64,000 bases of DNA from NCBI GenBank assembly GCA_050246115.1, contig JBFWWP010000026.1, positions 23,101 to 87,100 on the forward strand. Reading direction: 5' to 3'. A program made the translations under genes and the position numbers. Position 1 is the first letter of the stretch. Each line of letters starts with the position of its first letter. Source of the stretch: JBFWWP01 sp050246115 (GTDB lineage: Bacteria > Planctomycetota > UBA8108 > UBA1146 > JAJFFE01). The notes under the pieces were generated by a model. It was not told where the DNA came from. It saw nothing but the letters and a program-made list of their open reading frames with translations, and searched no databases. Below, piece by piece: positions 28,479 to 37,504 of the stretch.

Positions 28479-29969
28479 ATGAAAGTCCTGTGTCTCTCCC
28501 ACTCGAGTCGACCTTTCTTCGAGGCGCGCTGCACCGTCAACGCATTCGAGCACCGCTTCGGCGGCCCCCCACCGACGGCGGTGCCACCGCTCGCGCAGTT
28601 CGCCGGGGTCGAGAGCGCCGTACCCTACCGTGGCGCGCTCACGCTTTGGGAACTCGAGGGCGCAGCGGAGACCTTCAGGTTCCGCTTCCTGCGCTGCTAC
28701 GACCCCCTCTACAAGGTTCAGTCGGCCGTGTTCGATCGGGATCGGCTCCTCGTGTACGGAGCGGATCGACTCGAAGTTCTCGACTCGGGATTTCGGCTAC
28801 GCACCACGATCCGCGACCCATGGATGGTGGGCGGGCATACGGTGTTCCTGGACCCGCACGGCCATGCGTGGGTCAGTTGTTCGCCGGCGAACGCGGCGCT
28901 GCGCATCGACCTCGAACGCGGTGCGGTGGTCGAGCGCCTGCGCATGCCAGAACGCTATGGTCGCCACTATGAGCTCGTGCCGGAATCCGACCTGCACGCG
29001 CACTACATTCCTACCGACTTGCAGGAGACGCACCTGAACTGTGTGTACCCGGTCGGACCGAAGCTCCTCGTGACCCTGCTGCGTCAAGGTGCCCTTGGGG
29101 AGTTCGACGAGCACCGCAACTACCGCGAGATCGCTCGTGGCTTTCGCGGTTGCCATGGCGGCAAACTCGAGCCCGACACCGGCGAGCTGATGCTCGCCGA
29201 CAGTCCCACCGGCATCGTATGGTTCCTCGATCGCGAGGACGGGCGGGTGCGCGGTCGCCTGGATCTGCAGTGTCGGTGGCTCCACGACGCGCACCCACTG
29301 GGTGGCGGACATTTCGTCGCCACGATCGCTGACTCGAACTGCGTGCGGGTCGTGTCCCGCGCCGGCGAGGTGCGCTGCGAGCTCGATGGCGCGCCGTTCG
29401 GCAAGTCCGTCATGTTCGCCACGGTGTGCGATCTCGACGCTTCGTGGCGCAAGGTCTTGCCGAGCGCCGTCCGTCGGCGGCCAGCGACCGCACCCCCACC
29501 CGAGCTGGGCGTCGAACTGCGACCCAGTATCGTCACCTCCGCCTGGACCGTCGTTACCGAGGTCGGCGCGGAGTGCGTGCCGGTCGTGCGCAGTCGAGTC
29601 CCCGTGCGGCATGAGTACTTGTGGATGAGCGATTCGGTTTCACTGGAGGCCGGAGTGTACGAGCTGGAGGCCGAACTCGAGGTGACGCAAGGAGGAGTCA
29701 TGATCGGACTCCTCGACAACGAGCGCGAGAGTTGGATCGAGACGCTCGTCTTCGACGGAGTCACGCCGCACGGGCAAACGAGCTTGACCGTCGCCGCAAC
29801 CACCCAGGGGCGAATCGTGCTGGCGGCGAACAATCCACTCCACTCGCTGTGCGTCGAAGTTCGGGTCGCGCGGGTGTCGCTGCGAAAGCACACGCCGGCT
29901 GCGGAGCCGGCGGCGCCGGCCGCCGCGGAAGACCCGGCGGGCGCTGATCGTCGACCGGAGGCAGAGTAA
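28479..29969 (+). CDS. Unknown polysaccharide-operon protein: propeller-like region plus shared beta domain
   Basis: 496 residues, no family recognised. Residues about 50-310 contain repeated strand patterns (DRLLVYGADRLEVLDSGF, GHTVFLDPHGHAWVSCSP, GELMLADSPTGIVWFLDRE) suggesting a beta-propeller. Residues about 365-470 (VSLEAGVYELEAELEV, GGVMIGLLDNERESWIETL) align by eye with the insert in the bi-domain oxidoreductase at 20724. The C-terminus is an Ala/Pro-rich tail. No signal peptide. It lies 97 bp after the lyase gene and 1 bp before asnB, so it is clearly part of the operon; the ribosome site for asnB lies in its 3' end. Confidence 0.78.
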   Translation: MKVLCLSHSSRPFFEARCTVNAFEHRFGGPPPTAVPPLAQFAGVESAVPYRGALTLWELEGAAETFRFRFLRCYDPLYKVQSAVFDRDRLLVYGADRLEVLDSGFRLRTTIRDPWMVGGHTVFLDPHGHAWVSCSPANAALRIDLERGAVVERLRMPERYGRHYELVPESDLHAHYIPTDLQETHLNCVYPVGPKLLVTLLRQGALGEFDEHRNYREIARGFRGCHGGKLEPDTGELMLADSPTGIVWFLDREDGRVRGRLDLQCRWLHDAHPLGGGHFVATIADSNCVRVVSRAGEVRCELDGAPFGKSVMFATVCDLDASWRKVLPSAVRRRPATAPPPELGVELRPSIVTSAWTVVTEVGAECVPVVRSRVPVRHEYLWMSDSVSLEAGVYELEAELEVTQGGVMIGLLDNERESWIETLVFDGVTPHGQTSLTVAATTQGRIVLAANNPLHSLCVEVRVARVSLRKHTPAAEPAAPAAAEDPAGADRRPEAE

Positions 29970-29970
29970 C

Positions 29971-31974
29971 ATGTGCGGCATCGTTGGCGCCTACCAGCCG
30001 GGAAGCCGTGGAGTGTCTTCGCTCGACGTCGTGGCGCGCATGCGCGACCAGATGCTCCACCGCGGCCCGGACGGCGCGGGGCTCTGGCGCGATCCGCAGC
30101 AGACCTGTGCGTTCGGGCACCGGCGACTGTCCATCATCGATCTCTCCGACGCGGCCGCGCAGCCCATGGCGAACGCTGACGCGAGCGTGATCCTCGTCTT
30201 CAACGGCGAGATCTACAATCACGCCGCGCTCCGCGAGCAACTGTCGGCCCTCGGGAAGTACACCTGGCAAACCGACCACTCCGACACCGAGGTGCTGCTC
30301 CACGTCTACGAAGAGTGGGGGCTCGCCGGCATTGAGCGTTTGATCGGCATGTTCGCCTTCGCGATTTTCGATCGTCGCGATCCCGCGCGCCCCGCCCTGC
30401 ACCTCGTTCGAGATCGGGTCGGCGTCAAACCGCTCTACATCACGCGCACGAGCCACGGCGAGTGGCTGTTCGCCTCGGAGATCCGCGCCTTGCTCGCGCA
30501 CCCGGAGGTGCCGCGGGAGATGGACCCGGTCGCCTTCTGGCACTACCTGACCTTCATCGTCGCACCGGCACCCCTCACGATGTTCCGGGGCGTGTTCAAG
30601 GTTCCGGCTGGCCATGGGGTCACGATCGATCATTTGGGCCAAGCCAGGGCGTGGCGCTACTGGGATTGCGTCGTCGACCCGAGTTCACGCTGGCGTGAGC
30701 GAGATCTATCGATCGCGGACGCGACGCAGGAGTTGACACGGCTACTGCGACAGTCGATCGCACGGCGGATGGTCGCTGACGTACCTTTCGGAGTGTTGCT
30801 CTCGGGAGGGGTCGACTCGAGTCTCAACGTGGCGCTCATGAGCGAACTCATGACCCGCCCGGTGAGCACCTTCACCATCGGCTACGAGGGTGAGGAAGAG
30901 ACCAACGAGTACCGTTTCGCGCGCCAGATTGCGGCGCGGTACGGCACCGATCACCACGAGAGCATCATCGATCGTCCCAAGGTCCAGGAGTTCCTGCCGC
31001 AATTGGTCCGTCTCCAGGACGAGCCCATCGCCGACAACGTGTGCATCCCCCTTTACTTCCTCGCCGAGAGCGTGCGCCGCGGTGGCTGCACGGTGGTGCA
31101 GGTTGGCGAGGGCGCCGACGAGAACTTCCTCGGCTATTGGTGGTGCCAACACTACTTGGAGAAGTACCAACAGGTTTATCAGCCCGCTCGACGGGGTGTG
31201 GGCGGCTGGCGCCAGCTACGTGACCGACTGCTCGCGAAGCACCGTCCGATGTCGCAGGAGGACCTCGAGACTCGTCGGCGGGCCGAACGTGGCGCCCCGT
31301 TGTTCTGGGGAGGCGCGGTGTGCTGGTGGGGTGACCTCCGCGCGCAGCTCACTCCCAGCACGCAGCCCTTTCGCGGCGCCGTCGAGTGCCCGATTGCCGG
31401 CCTGCTCCCCGAAGCTCACCAGGGCCTCGAGAGTGGTGCGATCGTAGCGCGGCACTTGGAGGAACTGGGCTCGCGCCTCCCGGAGCCCGCAGTGTTGCAT
31501 CAGATCCCGTACCTCGAGATGAAGCTGCGCCTGCCCGAGCATCTCCTCATGCGCGTCGACAAGTTGACCATGGCTCACTCCGTCGAAGCGCGAGTGCCGT
31601 TTCTCGATCACGAATTGGTCGAGTTCGCCATGCGACTCCCGGCCTCCTACAAGCTCCGCGATGGCGTCGGCAAGTGGCTGCTCAAGCGGGCGGCCGAAGC
31701 CTACCTCCCCACCGAGCTGGTGTATCGCAAGAAGCAGGGCTTTGGAGCTCCGATGGAGACTTGGTTCCGCAACGAAGACTTCGCCAAGCGCTGCTTCGCC
31801 GCCCTCGATCGCTCGCGCTTGGCGCGTGAGGGGTACTTCGACGCGGGCTACGTCCGCGGCATGCTCGACCGTCAGGTGAGCGGTGCGGGTGGCTACAGTT
31901 TCCACCTGTGGACGGTACTCAACGCCGTGCTCTGGCACGAGTCCTGGATCGAGGGACGTGAGGACTGTTTCTGA
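29971..31974 (+). CDS. asnB: Asparagine synthase (glutamine-hydrolysing) homologue
   Basis: 667 residues, the usual AsnB length. Cys2 (MCGIVGAY) is the nucleophile of the N-terminal glutaminase domain, with RGPDGAG, GHRRLSIIDLS and FNGEIYNH. The synthetase domain carries the ATP-binding PP-loop LLSGGVDSSLN, followed by GEGADENFLGY and RVDKLTMAHSVEARVPFLD. In polysaccharide clusters such proteins often amidate uronic acid or another glycan carboxylate instead of aspartate; this is inferred from context. GGAGG 10 nt upstream. Last gene of the operon. Confidence 0.93.
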   Translation: MCGIVGAYQPGSRGVSSLDVVARMRDQMLHRGPDGAGLWRDPQQTCAFGHRRLSIIDLSDAAAQPMANADASVILVFNGEIYNHAALREQLSALGKYTWQTDHSDTEVLLHVYEEWGLAGIERLIGMFAFAIFDRRDPARPALHLVRDRVGVKPLYITRTSHGEWLFASEIRALLAHPEVPREMDPVAFWHYLTFIVAPAPLTMFRGVFKVPAGHGVTIDHLGQARAWRYWDCVVDPSSRWRERDLSIADATQELTRLLRQSIARRMVADVPFGVLLSGGVDSSLNVALMSELMTRPVSTFTIGYEGEEETNEYRFARQIAARYGTDHHESIIDRPKVQEFLPQLVRLQDEPIADNVCIPLYFLAESVRRGGCTVVQVGEGADENFLGYWWCQHYLEKYQQVYQPARRGVGGWRQLRDRLLAKHRPMSQEDLETRRRAERGAPLFWGGAVCWWGDLRAQLTPSTQPFRGAVECPIAGLLPEAHQGLESGAIVARHLEELGSRLPEPAVLHQIPYLEMKLRLPEHLLMRVDKLTMAHSVEARVPFLDHELVEFAMRLPASYKLRDGVGKWLLKRAAEAYLPTELVYRKKQGFGAPMETWFRNEDFAKRCFAALDRSRLAREGYFDAGYVRGMLDRQVSGAGGYSFHLWTVLNAVLWHESWIEGREDCF

Positions 31975-32123
31975 CGCCTGGGTTGGTCGCTACTGCGAGT
32001 CGCTCGCCCCGCGAAAGACCGATTCAGGGGTGTTCACACACAACTCCGGCAGTTCGCCTTGCGCCTCGCGGACCGGGTCCGTAGATTCCCCCCGAACGAC
32101 TGCCATGGGAAGGCCGTGGAACG

Positions 32124-33269
32124 ATGCAACAGTGGGCTCGCCGTTTGGGTTTGGTGCTGGGATGGGCTTGGTTGTCGACCGGTTGCTGCGGCAACCTGGA
32201 GAAGCCCACGGACCCCAACGGGGCAGCGGGACGCGGCGCCGACGTGTCGACGCGGCCCGTGACCGAGCCCGGAGCGGCAACGGGCGTTGCAGTCCGCCGC
32301 GCCGCCGATGCACGGGAGCAGCGTCTGCGCAACCTCAGGCAGCTCACGTTCGGCGGTGAGAACGCGGAGGCTTACTTCTCCGCCGATGGCAAACGGCTGA
32401 TCTTCCAATCCACCCGCCCACCGTACGACTGCGATCAAATCTTCACCATGAACGTCGATGGCAGCGATGTGCGATTGGTGTCGCCCGGTATTGGGCGCAC
32501 CACGTGCGCTTACTTCTACTACCCGCACGACGATCGCATCCTCTTCTCATCCACCCATGAGGCCGGGGCGACGTGCCCACCGCCGCCGGACCGAAGCCGC
32601 GGCTACGTGTGGCCGATCTATGACAGCTACGACGTTTGGGCTGGCAACCCGGATGGCAGCAACCTCGTGAATCTGACGCAGAATCCGGGGTATGACGCCG
32701 AGGCGACCATGGCGCAGGACGGGAGCCGAATCGTCTTCACGTCGACCCGTGACGGGGATCTCGAGATCTACACCATGGCGCCCGACGGTTCGGATGTGCG
32801 GCGCTTGACCACGACCCCTGGCTATGACGGCGGCGCATTCTTCTCGGCGGACGGCAAGAAGATCATTTACCGTGCGCACCACCCGGAGGGCGCAAACCTC
32901 GAGGAGTACCGAGCGTTGCTCGCGGCAGGGCTAGTCCGGCCGTCGCAGATGGAGATCTTCATCATGAATGCGGACGGATCCGATGCCCGCGCCTTGACCG
33001 ACAACGGATACGCCAACTTCGCCCCCTTCATGCACCCCGACGGCAAGCGCGTGCTCTTCGCTTCGAACCTCGGCAGTCAAGGGGGGCGCGAGTTCGACAT
33101 CTACATGGTGAACGTCGACGGCACTGGCTTGGAGCAGATCACCTATGCCGAACAGTTCGACGGCTTCCCCATGTTCTCGGCAGATGGGCGCCAGCTGGTG
33201 TTTTGCTCCAATCGCTTCAACGGCAAGCCCGGGGATACCAACGTGTTCATCGCGGACTGGGTGGATTGA
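32124..33269 (+). CDS. Lipoprotein with TolB-like WD40/PD40 propeller
   Basis: 381 residues. The signal peptide ends in a lipobox (WLSTGC), so it should be lipid-anchored. The rest is a six-bladed TolB-like propeller: repeats such as LRQLTFGGENAEAYFSADGKRLIFQS, NPGYDAEATMAQDGSRIVFTST, DLEIYTMAPDGSDVRRL and FPMFSADGRQLVFCSN. TolB-type propellers bind partner proteins in the periplasm; no Tol-Pal genes are nearby. ATG at 32124. Ends 36 bp before another lipoprotein gene, perhaps co-transcribed. Confidence 0.87.
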   Translation: MQQWARRLGLVLGWAWLSTGCCGNLEKPTDPNGAAGRGADVSTRPVTEPGAATGVAVRRAADAREQRLRNLRQLTFGGENAEAYFSADGKRLIFQSTRPPYDCDQIFTMNVDGSDVRLVSPGIGRTTCAYFYYPHDDRILFSSTHEAGATCPPPPDRSRGYVWPIYDSYDVWAGNPDGSNLVNLTQNPGYDAEATMAQDGSRIVFTSTRDGDLEIYTMAPDGSDVRRLTTTPGYDGGAFFSADGKKIIYRAHHPEGANLEEYRALLAAGLVRPSQMEIFIMNADGSDARALTDNGYANFAPFMHPDGKRVLFASNLGSQGGREFDIYMVNVDGTGLEQITYAEQFDGFPMFSADGRQLVFCSNRFNGKPGDTNVFIADWVD

Positions 33270-33304
33270 CCCGCGCCACTCGCCGCCCGCGATGCGGACG
33301 CGGG

Positions 33305-34036
33305 ATGAAGCCCTGTGGCGGTTCCCGCATCATCCGGGTGGGCTGCTCGCTCTGGTTGCTCTGGCTCGTCGGCTGCCGCAGCACTCCGGACTTCTCGAAC
33401 CCGACCTTTCAAGTTGCCCGTAACACTTCTCCGGCTCCCGTGCACGTCATCGATGCCGGCGAGCCCGAACCGGGCCTGGCCTTCGAGACCCTGAAGAGAT
33501 GGATTTCGCCGAGTCGGCTCGCCTTCGCCGTCGCTCCCTTCACGACGGACGAGGGCCCCGACGGGATCGGCGAGGCGCTCTCCGTCGCCATCGCTCGCCA
33601 GCTCGCGCAAACGCCGTTCACCACGACTTGGCACGGCGACGCGCCCTCGCTGGGAAACGCCGACGCCAGCTCACCGGCGCCAGTGTTCGTGCCCGCGACG
33701 CCGAACTCGTCGACGGCGAGGCTGCGAATCGGCGTGACCGGTGTGGTCCGAGTCGGCGCACGAGAGGTCGTGGACTCCGGGGAGCCGCGCACCGAGGCGC
33801 ACCTCGACGCGGTCGTGCAATTCTTCGGCCTGACGAGGCGCGGGCAAGCCGAGGCCCTCGGCGAGAAGCGCCTGGCGCTGTCGACCTTCGTAACGCAGGA
33901 ACAAGTCCGGGACGCGGCGGCCCGCGAGAGTGCCGCCATCTACGTTCTGATTCGCGGTGTGGTGAGCCGGCTCCTGCGCGACGCAGAGCTCGAAGGGCAG
34001 CTCCTCCGCTTTGCAATCCTCGAGCGCGACTCCTGA
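33305..34036 (+). CDS. Unknown lipoprotein
   Basis: 243 residues. Signal peptide with lipobox (LWLVGC) after a basic start (MKPCGGSRIIR). The mature part contains LAFAVAPFTTDEGPDGIGEALSVAIARQLAQ, reminiscent of outer-membrane assembly lipoproteins of the CsgG/FlgO/LpoB type, which share an alpha/beta fold, but the match is only by pattern. An upstream in-frame start would overlap the previous gene; ATG at 33305 gives the signal peptide. Converges with yciH. Confidence 0.7.
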   Translation: MKPCGGSRIIRVGCSLWLLWLVGCRSTPDFSNPTFQVARNTSPAPVHVIDAGEPEPGLAFETLKRWISPSRLAFAVAPFTTDEGPDGIGEALSVAIARQLAQTPFTTTWHGDAPSLGNADASSPAPVFVPATPNSSTARLRIGVTGVVRVGAREVVDSGEPRTEAHLDAVVQFFGLTRRGQAEALGEKRLALSTFVTQEQVRDAAARESAAIYVLIRGVVSRLLRDAELEGQLLRFAILERDS

Positions 34037-34199
34037 ACTTCGGGAGCAGCGACCCCGAGAGGAATCGCGCCGCCAACGACAGTCAATCGCCGCCGTCTGA
34101 CCTAGGTCACGCGCTCCACTTCGCCCCTGCAGCCTCAGTGAGCTTCGCGGTCGCGAGCCACCGACCGCGCGCGTGGGAAATGCGGCGGGTCACGGTCAC

Positions 34200-34586
34200 T
34201 TACCCACCCGCCCGCTTGACGGTCCACCCGTGCTGCTCGAGTTCCTTCATGACGACGACGCAAAAGTCGCCCTGGATCTCGATCGTCCCGTCCTTGACCG
34301 TACCGCCGGTCCCACACCGCTTCTTGAGCTGGGTCCCGAATACCGCCAGGTCATCCCCTTCGAGCGGCACCCCGGTGATCACCGTGACTCCCTTGCCCTT
34401 GCGACCCTTGGTCTCGAGGCGCACGCGCACGACTCCGTCGCGAGGTATCGCCGGTGACGCCCCACCCGCTCGCGGGGTCGCGCGGCTCTTGGACTTGCTG
34501 CACCGACAATCCGCGGCCGCCCGGCCGCAGTCCGGGCACAGCCGCCCAACGCCGCTCGAATAGACGAGACGCCCACGATCGGTCAT
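34200..34586 (-). CDS. yciH: SUI1/eIF1-like translation factor YciH
   Basis: 128 residues. N-terminal zinc-binding-like cysteines (CPDCGRAAADCRC), then the SUI1 domain: VRVRLETKGRKGKGVTVITGVPL, LKKRCGTGGTVKDGTIEIQGDF and the C-terminal QHGWTVKRAGG. It binds the small ribosomal subunit and may discriminate initiation complexes. The ATG at 34586 overlaps the TGA of the upstream VWA gene (ATGA type), indicating translational coupling. An adjacent GTG one codon upstream is the alternative start. Confidence 0.92.
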   Translation of the reverse strand: MTDRGRLVYSSGVGRLCPDCGRAAADCRCSKSKSRATPRAGGASPAIPRDGVVRVRLETKGRKGKGVTVITGVPLEGDDLAVFGTQLKKRCGTGGTVKDGTIEIQGDFCVVVMKELEQHGWTVKRAGG

Positions 34587-35923
34587 CACTTGACCGGCGA
34601 GTAGGTCCCGCCGTTCTCCTCCGCGAGCTTCTTCAGGAAGTCCACCAGGTCCGCGGTCGTGGGGTTGTCGTCGTCGTCCTTTCCGGGAGGCGGTGGCGAC
34701 GTACCCGGAGGATAGCTGCCTTCGCCTTCGAACCCGAGAGTGAAGATCTTCACCTTCGCCACCCGGTTGCGCTTGCGGGTGTCCTCGAGGATCGCCGCCA
34801 TCAGATCCTTGGACTTCTTGCCCTGGCGAGTGGGATGACCGTCGGACAGCAAGAAAATCGTGTCGACCGCGGTGTCCTCGAACGCGAGCCGCATGGCATC
34901 ATCGGTGGGGGTGAGGCCATCTGCTTTCAGGTTGCGAACGAACTCGGCGGCCTTCTTCTTCCATTGTGCCGTCGCGGGCACGGCCGTGGGGTTGAACGAC
35001 TTTGTGCTCCAGCCGTAGGCGATGACGTTGAAGTGGGCATGCTCGGGCAGATCCACAATGGCTTTCTCCAGTTGGAACTTGAGGCGCGCGAGTCGCTCCT
35101 TGGTTCGATGCTCTGGGCCTTCGCCGACCTGCGCCGCATCGGCGTCCCACATTCGCATCGAGCCGGAGACATCGACGACGAATACGACGCGATCGCTCAG
35201 CACTTCGACATCGAAGAACTTCGGTTGCTTGAAGCCCTTGGGCTTGGTTCGGTCGACACCACTGCGGCCCGTTTCTTTGCCGACACTTCGCGGGTCGAAC
35301 GTCGCTCCTTGCTCGTCCCAGAACCGACGCCAGTCGGCGATGCTTTCCATGTCGTTGCCGGTGAGAGACAAGAGCGCATCGCGAATCTGATAGGACTCGG
35401 TGCTCGCGTTGTAGCCCACCTTGTCGAGGAGGTCGATCAGGGCGGGGATCGCGAGCTTCGACCGACGCTCGACGAGCACCGGCACTGACGTTCGATACAA
35501 GAAGTACTGGCCAGACTCGACGGCCTTGACGAGCCAGCCCTCGCTGGTCGGGTCGTTCATCTTCTGCGCCGCCGCGAGCACGATCACGAGAATGCGCTCG
35601 TCCAGGTTCTTGCCCTTGAACAGCTTGTCGAAGGTCTTGGCGCAGCGCTCGGACCCCAGGGCCACGAAGGCGTCGACCGACGCCTCGTTGATTTCCTGAA
35701 TGGGCACTCGGGTGAGCGTGTCGACGATCAGCGCCACGGCCTTTTCATCTTCACTGGCGCCGAGGTGTCCGAGAATGTTGCGGATCTCCTCGTAGTTCTT
35801 GGCCTTCTCCGCCGCCTGAATCGCGGCTCGGGCCTTGGGTAGATTCGCTGCGTTGGCGACCGGAACGAGCGAGATCCAAGACAGCACGACCAACGCGCCG
35901 GCCAGTCCGAAGTCGAGTCTCAT
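34586..35923 (-). CDS. Exported VWA-domain protein with helical repeat region
   Basis: 445 residues. Signal peptide (MRLDFGLAGALVVLSWISLVPVANA), then alpha-helical repeats of the HEAT type (about 25-190) and a von Willebrand A domain with intact MIDAS (VVFVVDVSGSMRM, about 245), TPTDDAMRLAF and FLLSDGHPT. The C-terminus has a Pro/Asp-rich linker and a short helix. ATG at 35923. VWA with HEAT-like repeats is common in planctomycetes; the ligand is unknown. Coupled to yciH downstream, though their functions have no obvious link. Confidence 0.87.
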   Translation of the reverse strand: MRLDFGLAGALVVLSWISLVPVANAANLPKARAAIQAAEKAKNYEEIRNILGHLGASEDEKAVALIVDTLTRVPIQEINEASVDAFVALGSERCAKTFDKLFKGKNLDERILVIVLAAAQKMNDPTSEGWLVKAVESGQYFLYRTSVPVLVERRSKLAIPALIDLLDKVGYNASTESYQIRDALLSLTGNDMESIADWRRFWDEQGATFDPRSVGKETGRSGVDRTKPKGFKQPKFFDVEVLSDRVVFVVDVSGSMRMWDADAAQVGEGPEHRTKERLARLKFQLEKAIVDLPEHAHFNVIAYGWSTKSFNPTAVPATAQWKKKAAEFVRNLKADGLTPTDDAMRLAFEDTAVDTIFLLSDGHPTRQGKKSKDLMAAILEDTRKRNRVAKVKIFTLGFEGEGSYPPGTSPPPPGKDDDDNPTTADLVDFLKKLAEENGGTYSPVK

Positions 35924-36332
35924 GGGTGGGGCCTCTCTCTATAGGGCGACGCACGCGTTCTGGGGCGACACCTGCCGCGCTCGTGCCAGCGCTCCCCGAT
36001 ACTCTAACAATTACAGCGCGTTGCCGGCCGGATTTCGAGAGTCTTGACGGGCCAACTCCGTCGACGGACGCTTGCGTCGATGCGACCACGGTCAGCGACT
36101 GGTCGGGGAACCGGGTCGCGACCCCAACACGGGTGCTGGCCGTGCGTAGCCGGTCGCGGTATCCTCTGGCCGCGACCGGTCCCGCACGACGTGCAACCGG
36201 ACGTGCAAACGGACGATAGCGTCCCGCGCGGCGCCAATGAGGCGTGGCGGCGTTCTTTCCGGCGGGTGTCGCTCAGCTCCGCATGGCGCGCGACCCCTCG
36301 ACCTGCCCAGCCCGGAGGCTTCTGGAGAACCG
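35924..36332. other. Intergenic region between divergent VWA and yaaA genes
   Basis: About 410 bases with no supported gene. Open frames on both strands are Arg-rich and look spurious. It should contain the promoters of both neighbours, but no clear -35/-10 pair was identified. Confidence 0.5.
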
Positions 36333-37118
36333 TTGCTGATTTTGATCTCCCCAGCCAAGACCCTGGACTTCGAACACGAGAGTCCAACGCGTACGTGGAC
36401 CGAGCCCGACCAACTCGTCGAGTCGGCTCGTCTCGTCGAGCATCTTCGTGGCTACTCGCCCCCGGAACTCGGCGAGCTGATGCAGATCAGCCCCAAACTG
36501 GCCGAGCTCAACGTGCGGCGGTTCGAAGAGTGGCGAACACCCTTCACGCCGGCGAACGCCAAGCAAGCCGTGTTTGCGTTTCAGGGCGACGTCTACCAAG
36601 GGCTGCGGGCCGACACCCTCTCGGGGAGCGACCTGAAGTGGGCGCAGAACCACCTTCGCATCCTCTCGGGGCTGTACGGCCTGTTGCGTCCGCTCGACCT
36701 CATTCAGCCTTACCGCCTCGAGATGGGCACCCCCCTCGAGACCGATCGCGGGCGCTCGCTGTACGCCTACTGGGGCGACCAAATCACGGATGCCGTAGCT
36801 GCCGCGATGCGGGCCGTGCGCACCCGAATCTGCGTGAACCTCGCCTCACAGGAGTACTTCAAAGCGATTCGGCCGGAGCGTTTGCCGGGTGATGTCGTGA
36901 CCCCGATCTTCAAGGAGCGTTCCGGTGGAAAGCTGCGGGTGATGGCGCTGTTTGCGAAACGTGCCCGCGGCACGATGACCCGAGCTATCGTCCGTCATCG
37001 CTGGCGGGACGCCGCCGATCTGCGGGGCTTCGGTGACGACCGGTACCAGTTGCTCCCCGAAGAGTCGACCGACACGACGCTGGTGTTCGCGCGCGAACAC
37101 TCCCCCCGAAAGGGCTGA
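36333..37118 (+). CDS. yaaA: Peroxide stress protein YaaA (UPF0246)
   Basis: 261 residues, matching the family (about 257). Begins LILISPAKTLDFE, with the family blocks KLAELNVRRFEEW, AFQGDVYQGL, LRILSGLYGLLRPLDLIQPYRLEMGTPL, YWGDQIT and NLASQEYFKAI. YaaA protects DNA and proteins during oxidative stress, in E. coli by limiting free iron. The start is TTG at 36333 with GGAG 6 nt upstream; no ATG fits the family N-terminus. Alone in its strand segment. Confidence 0.93.
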   Translation: MLILISPAKTLDFEHESPTRTWTEPDQLVESARLVEHLRGYSPPELGELMQISPKLAELNVRRFEEWRTPFTPANAKQAVFAFQGDVYQGLRADTLSGSDLKWAQNHLRILSGLYGLLRPLDLIQPYRLEMGTPLETDRGRSLYAYWGDQITDAVAAAMRAVRTRICVNLASQEYFKAIRPERLPGDVVTPIFKERSGGKLRVMALFAKRARGTMTRAIVRHRWRDAADLRGFGDDRYQLLPEESTDTTLVFAREHSPRKG

Positions 37119-37272
37119 CCGAGCGCGCCCCGCGCCGGGCCCCGGAGCGTCCCGAGCGGGCCGCACTTGCAAGCCACCCCTTTTCATTGGTGAGCGCGCC
37201 GCTACCATTGCCCGGGTCTGGGCAAAACCGCCGTCGACCTGTCGAGATCGCGAGATCTCGGACGGCCCATAT

Positions 37273-37304
37273 CAAGCGCACTCACGAGCAACTCTGGCGC
37301 GCAC
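37273..37304 (-). repeat. Degenerate extragenic hairpin repeat
   Basis: CAAGCGCACTCACGAGCAAC followed by TCTGGCGCGC is the reverse complement of the core seen at 44581 and 40348, with one arm decayed. It lies in the 386-bp stretch between yaaA and the subtilase gene, which otherwise holds nothing recognisable. Confidence 0.5.
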
Positions 37305-37504
37305 CTCGCGGCCCCCAGCCGAAGGCCGGTGTCTTCGGGTGGAGTTCCACGCGCCTTGACCCTCGCCCGAAGGGTTCGCGGCCCGCCGTTCGCAGCGCGG
37401 GTCCGCGGTTTCTCCCGGGCGGGCTCGTCGTGTCGAACGATCGGGCCACTCCGAATCGAGGGGGGGCGGGCCCAAGCACGCTTCGAGAAAGTGAGATCGA
37501 GGCT

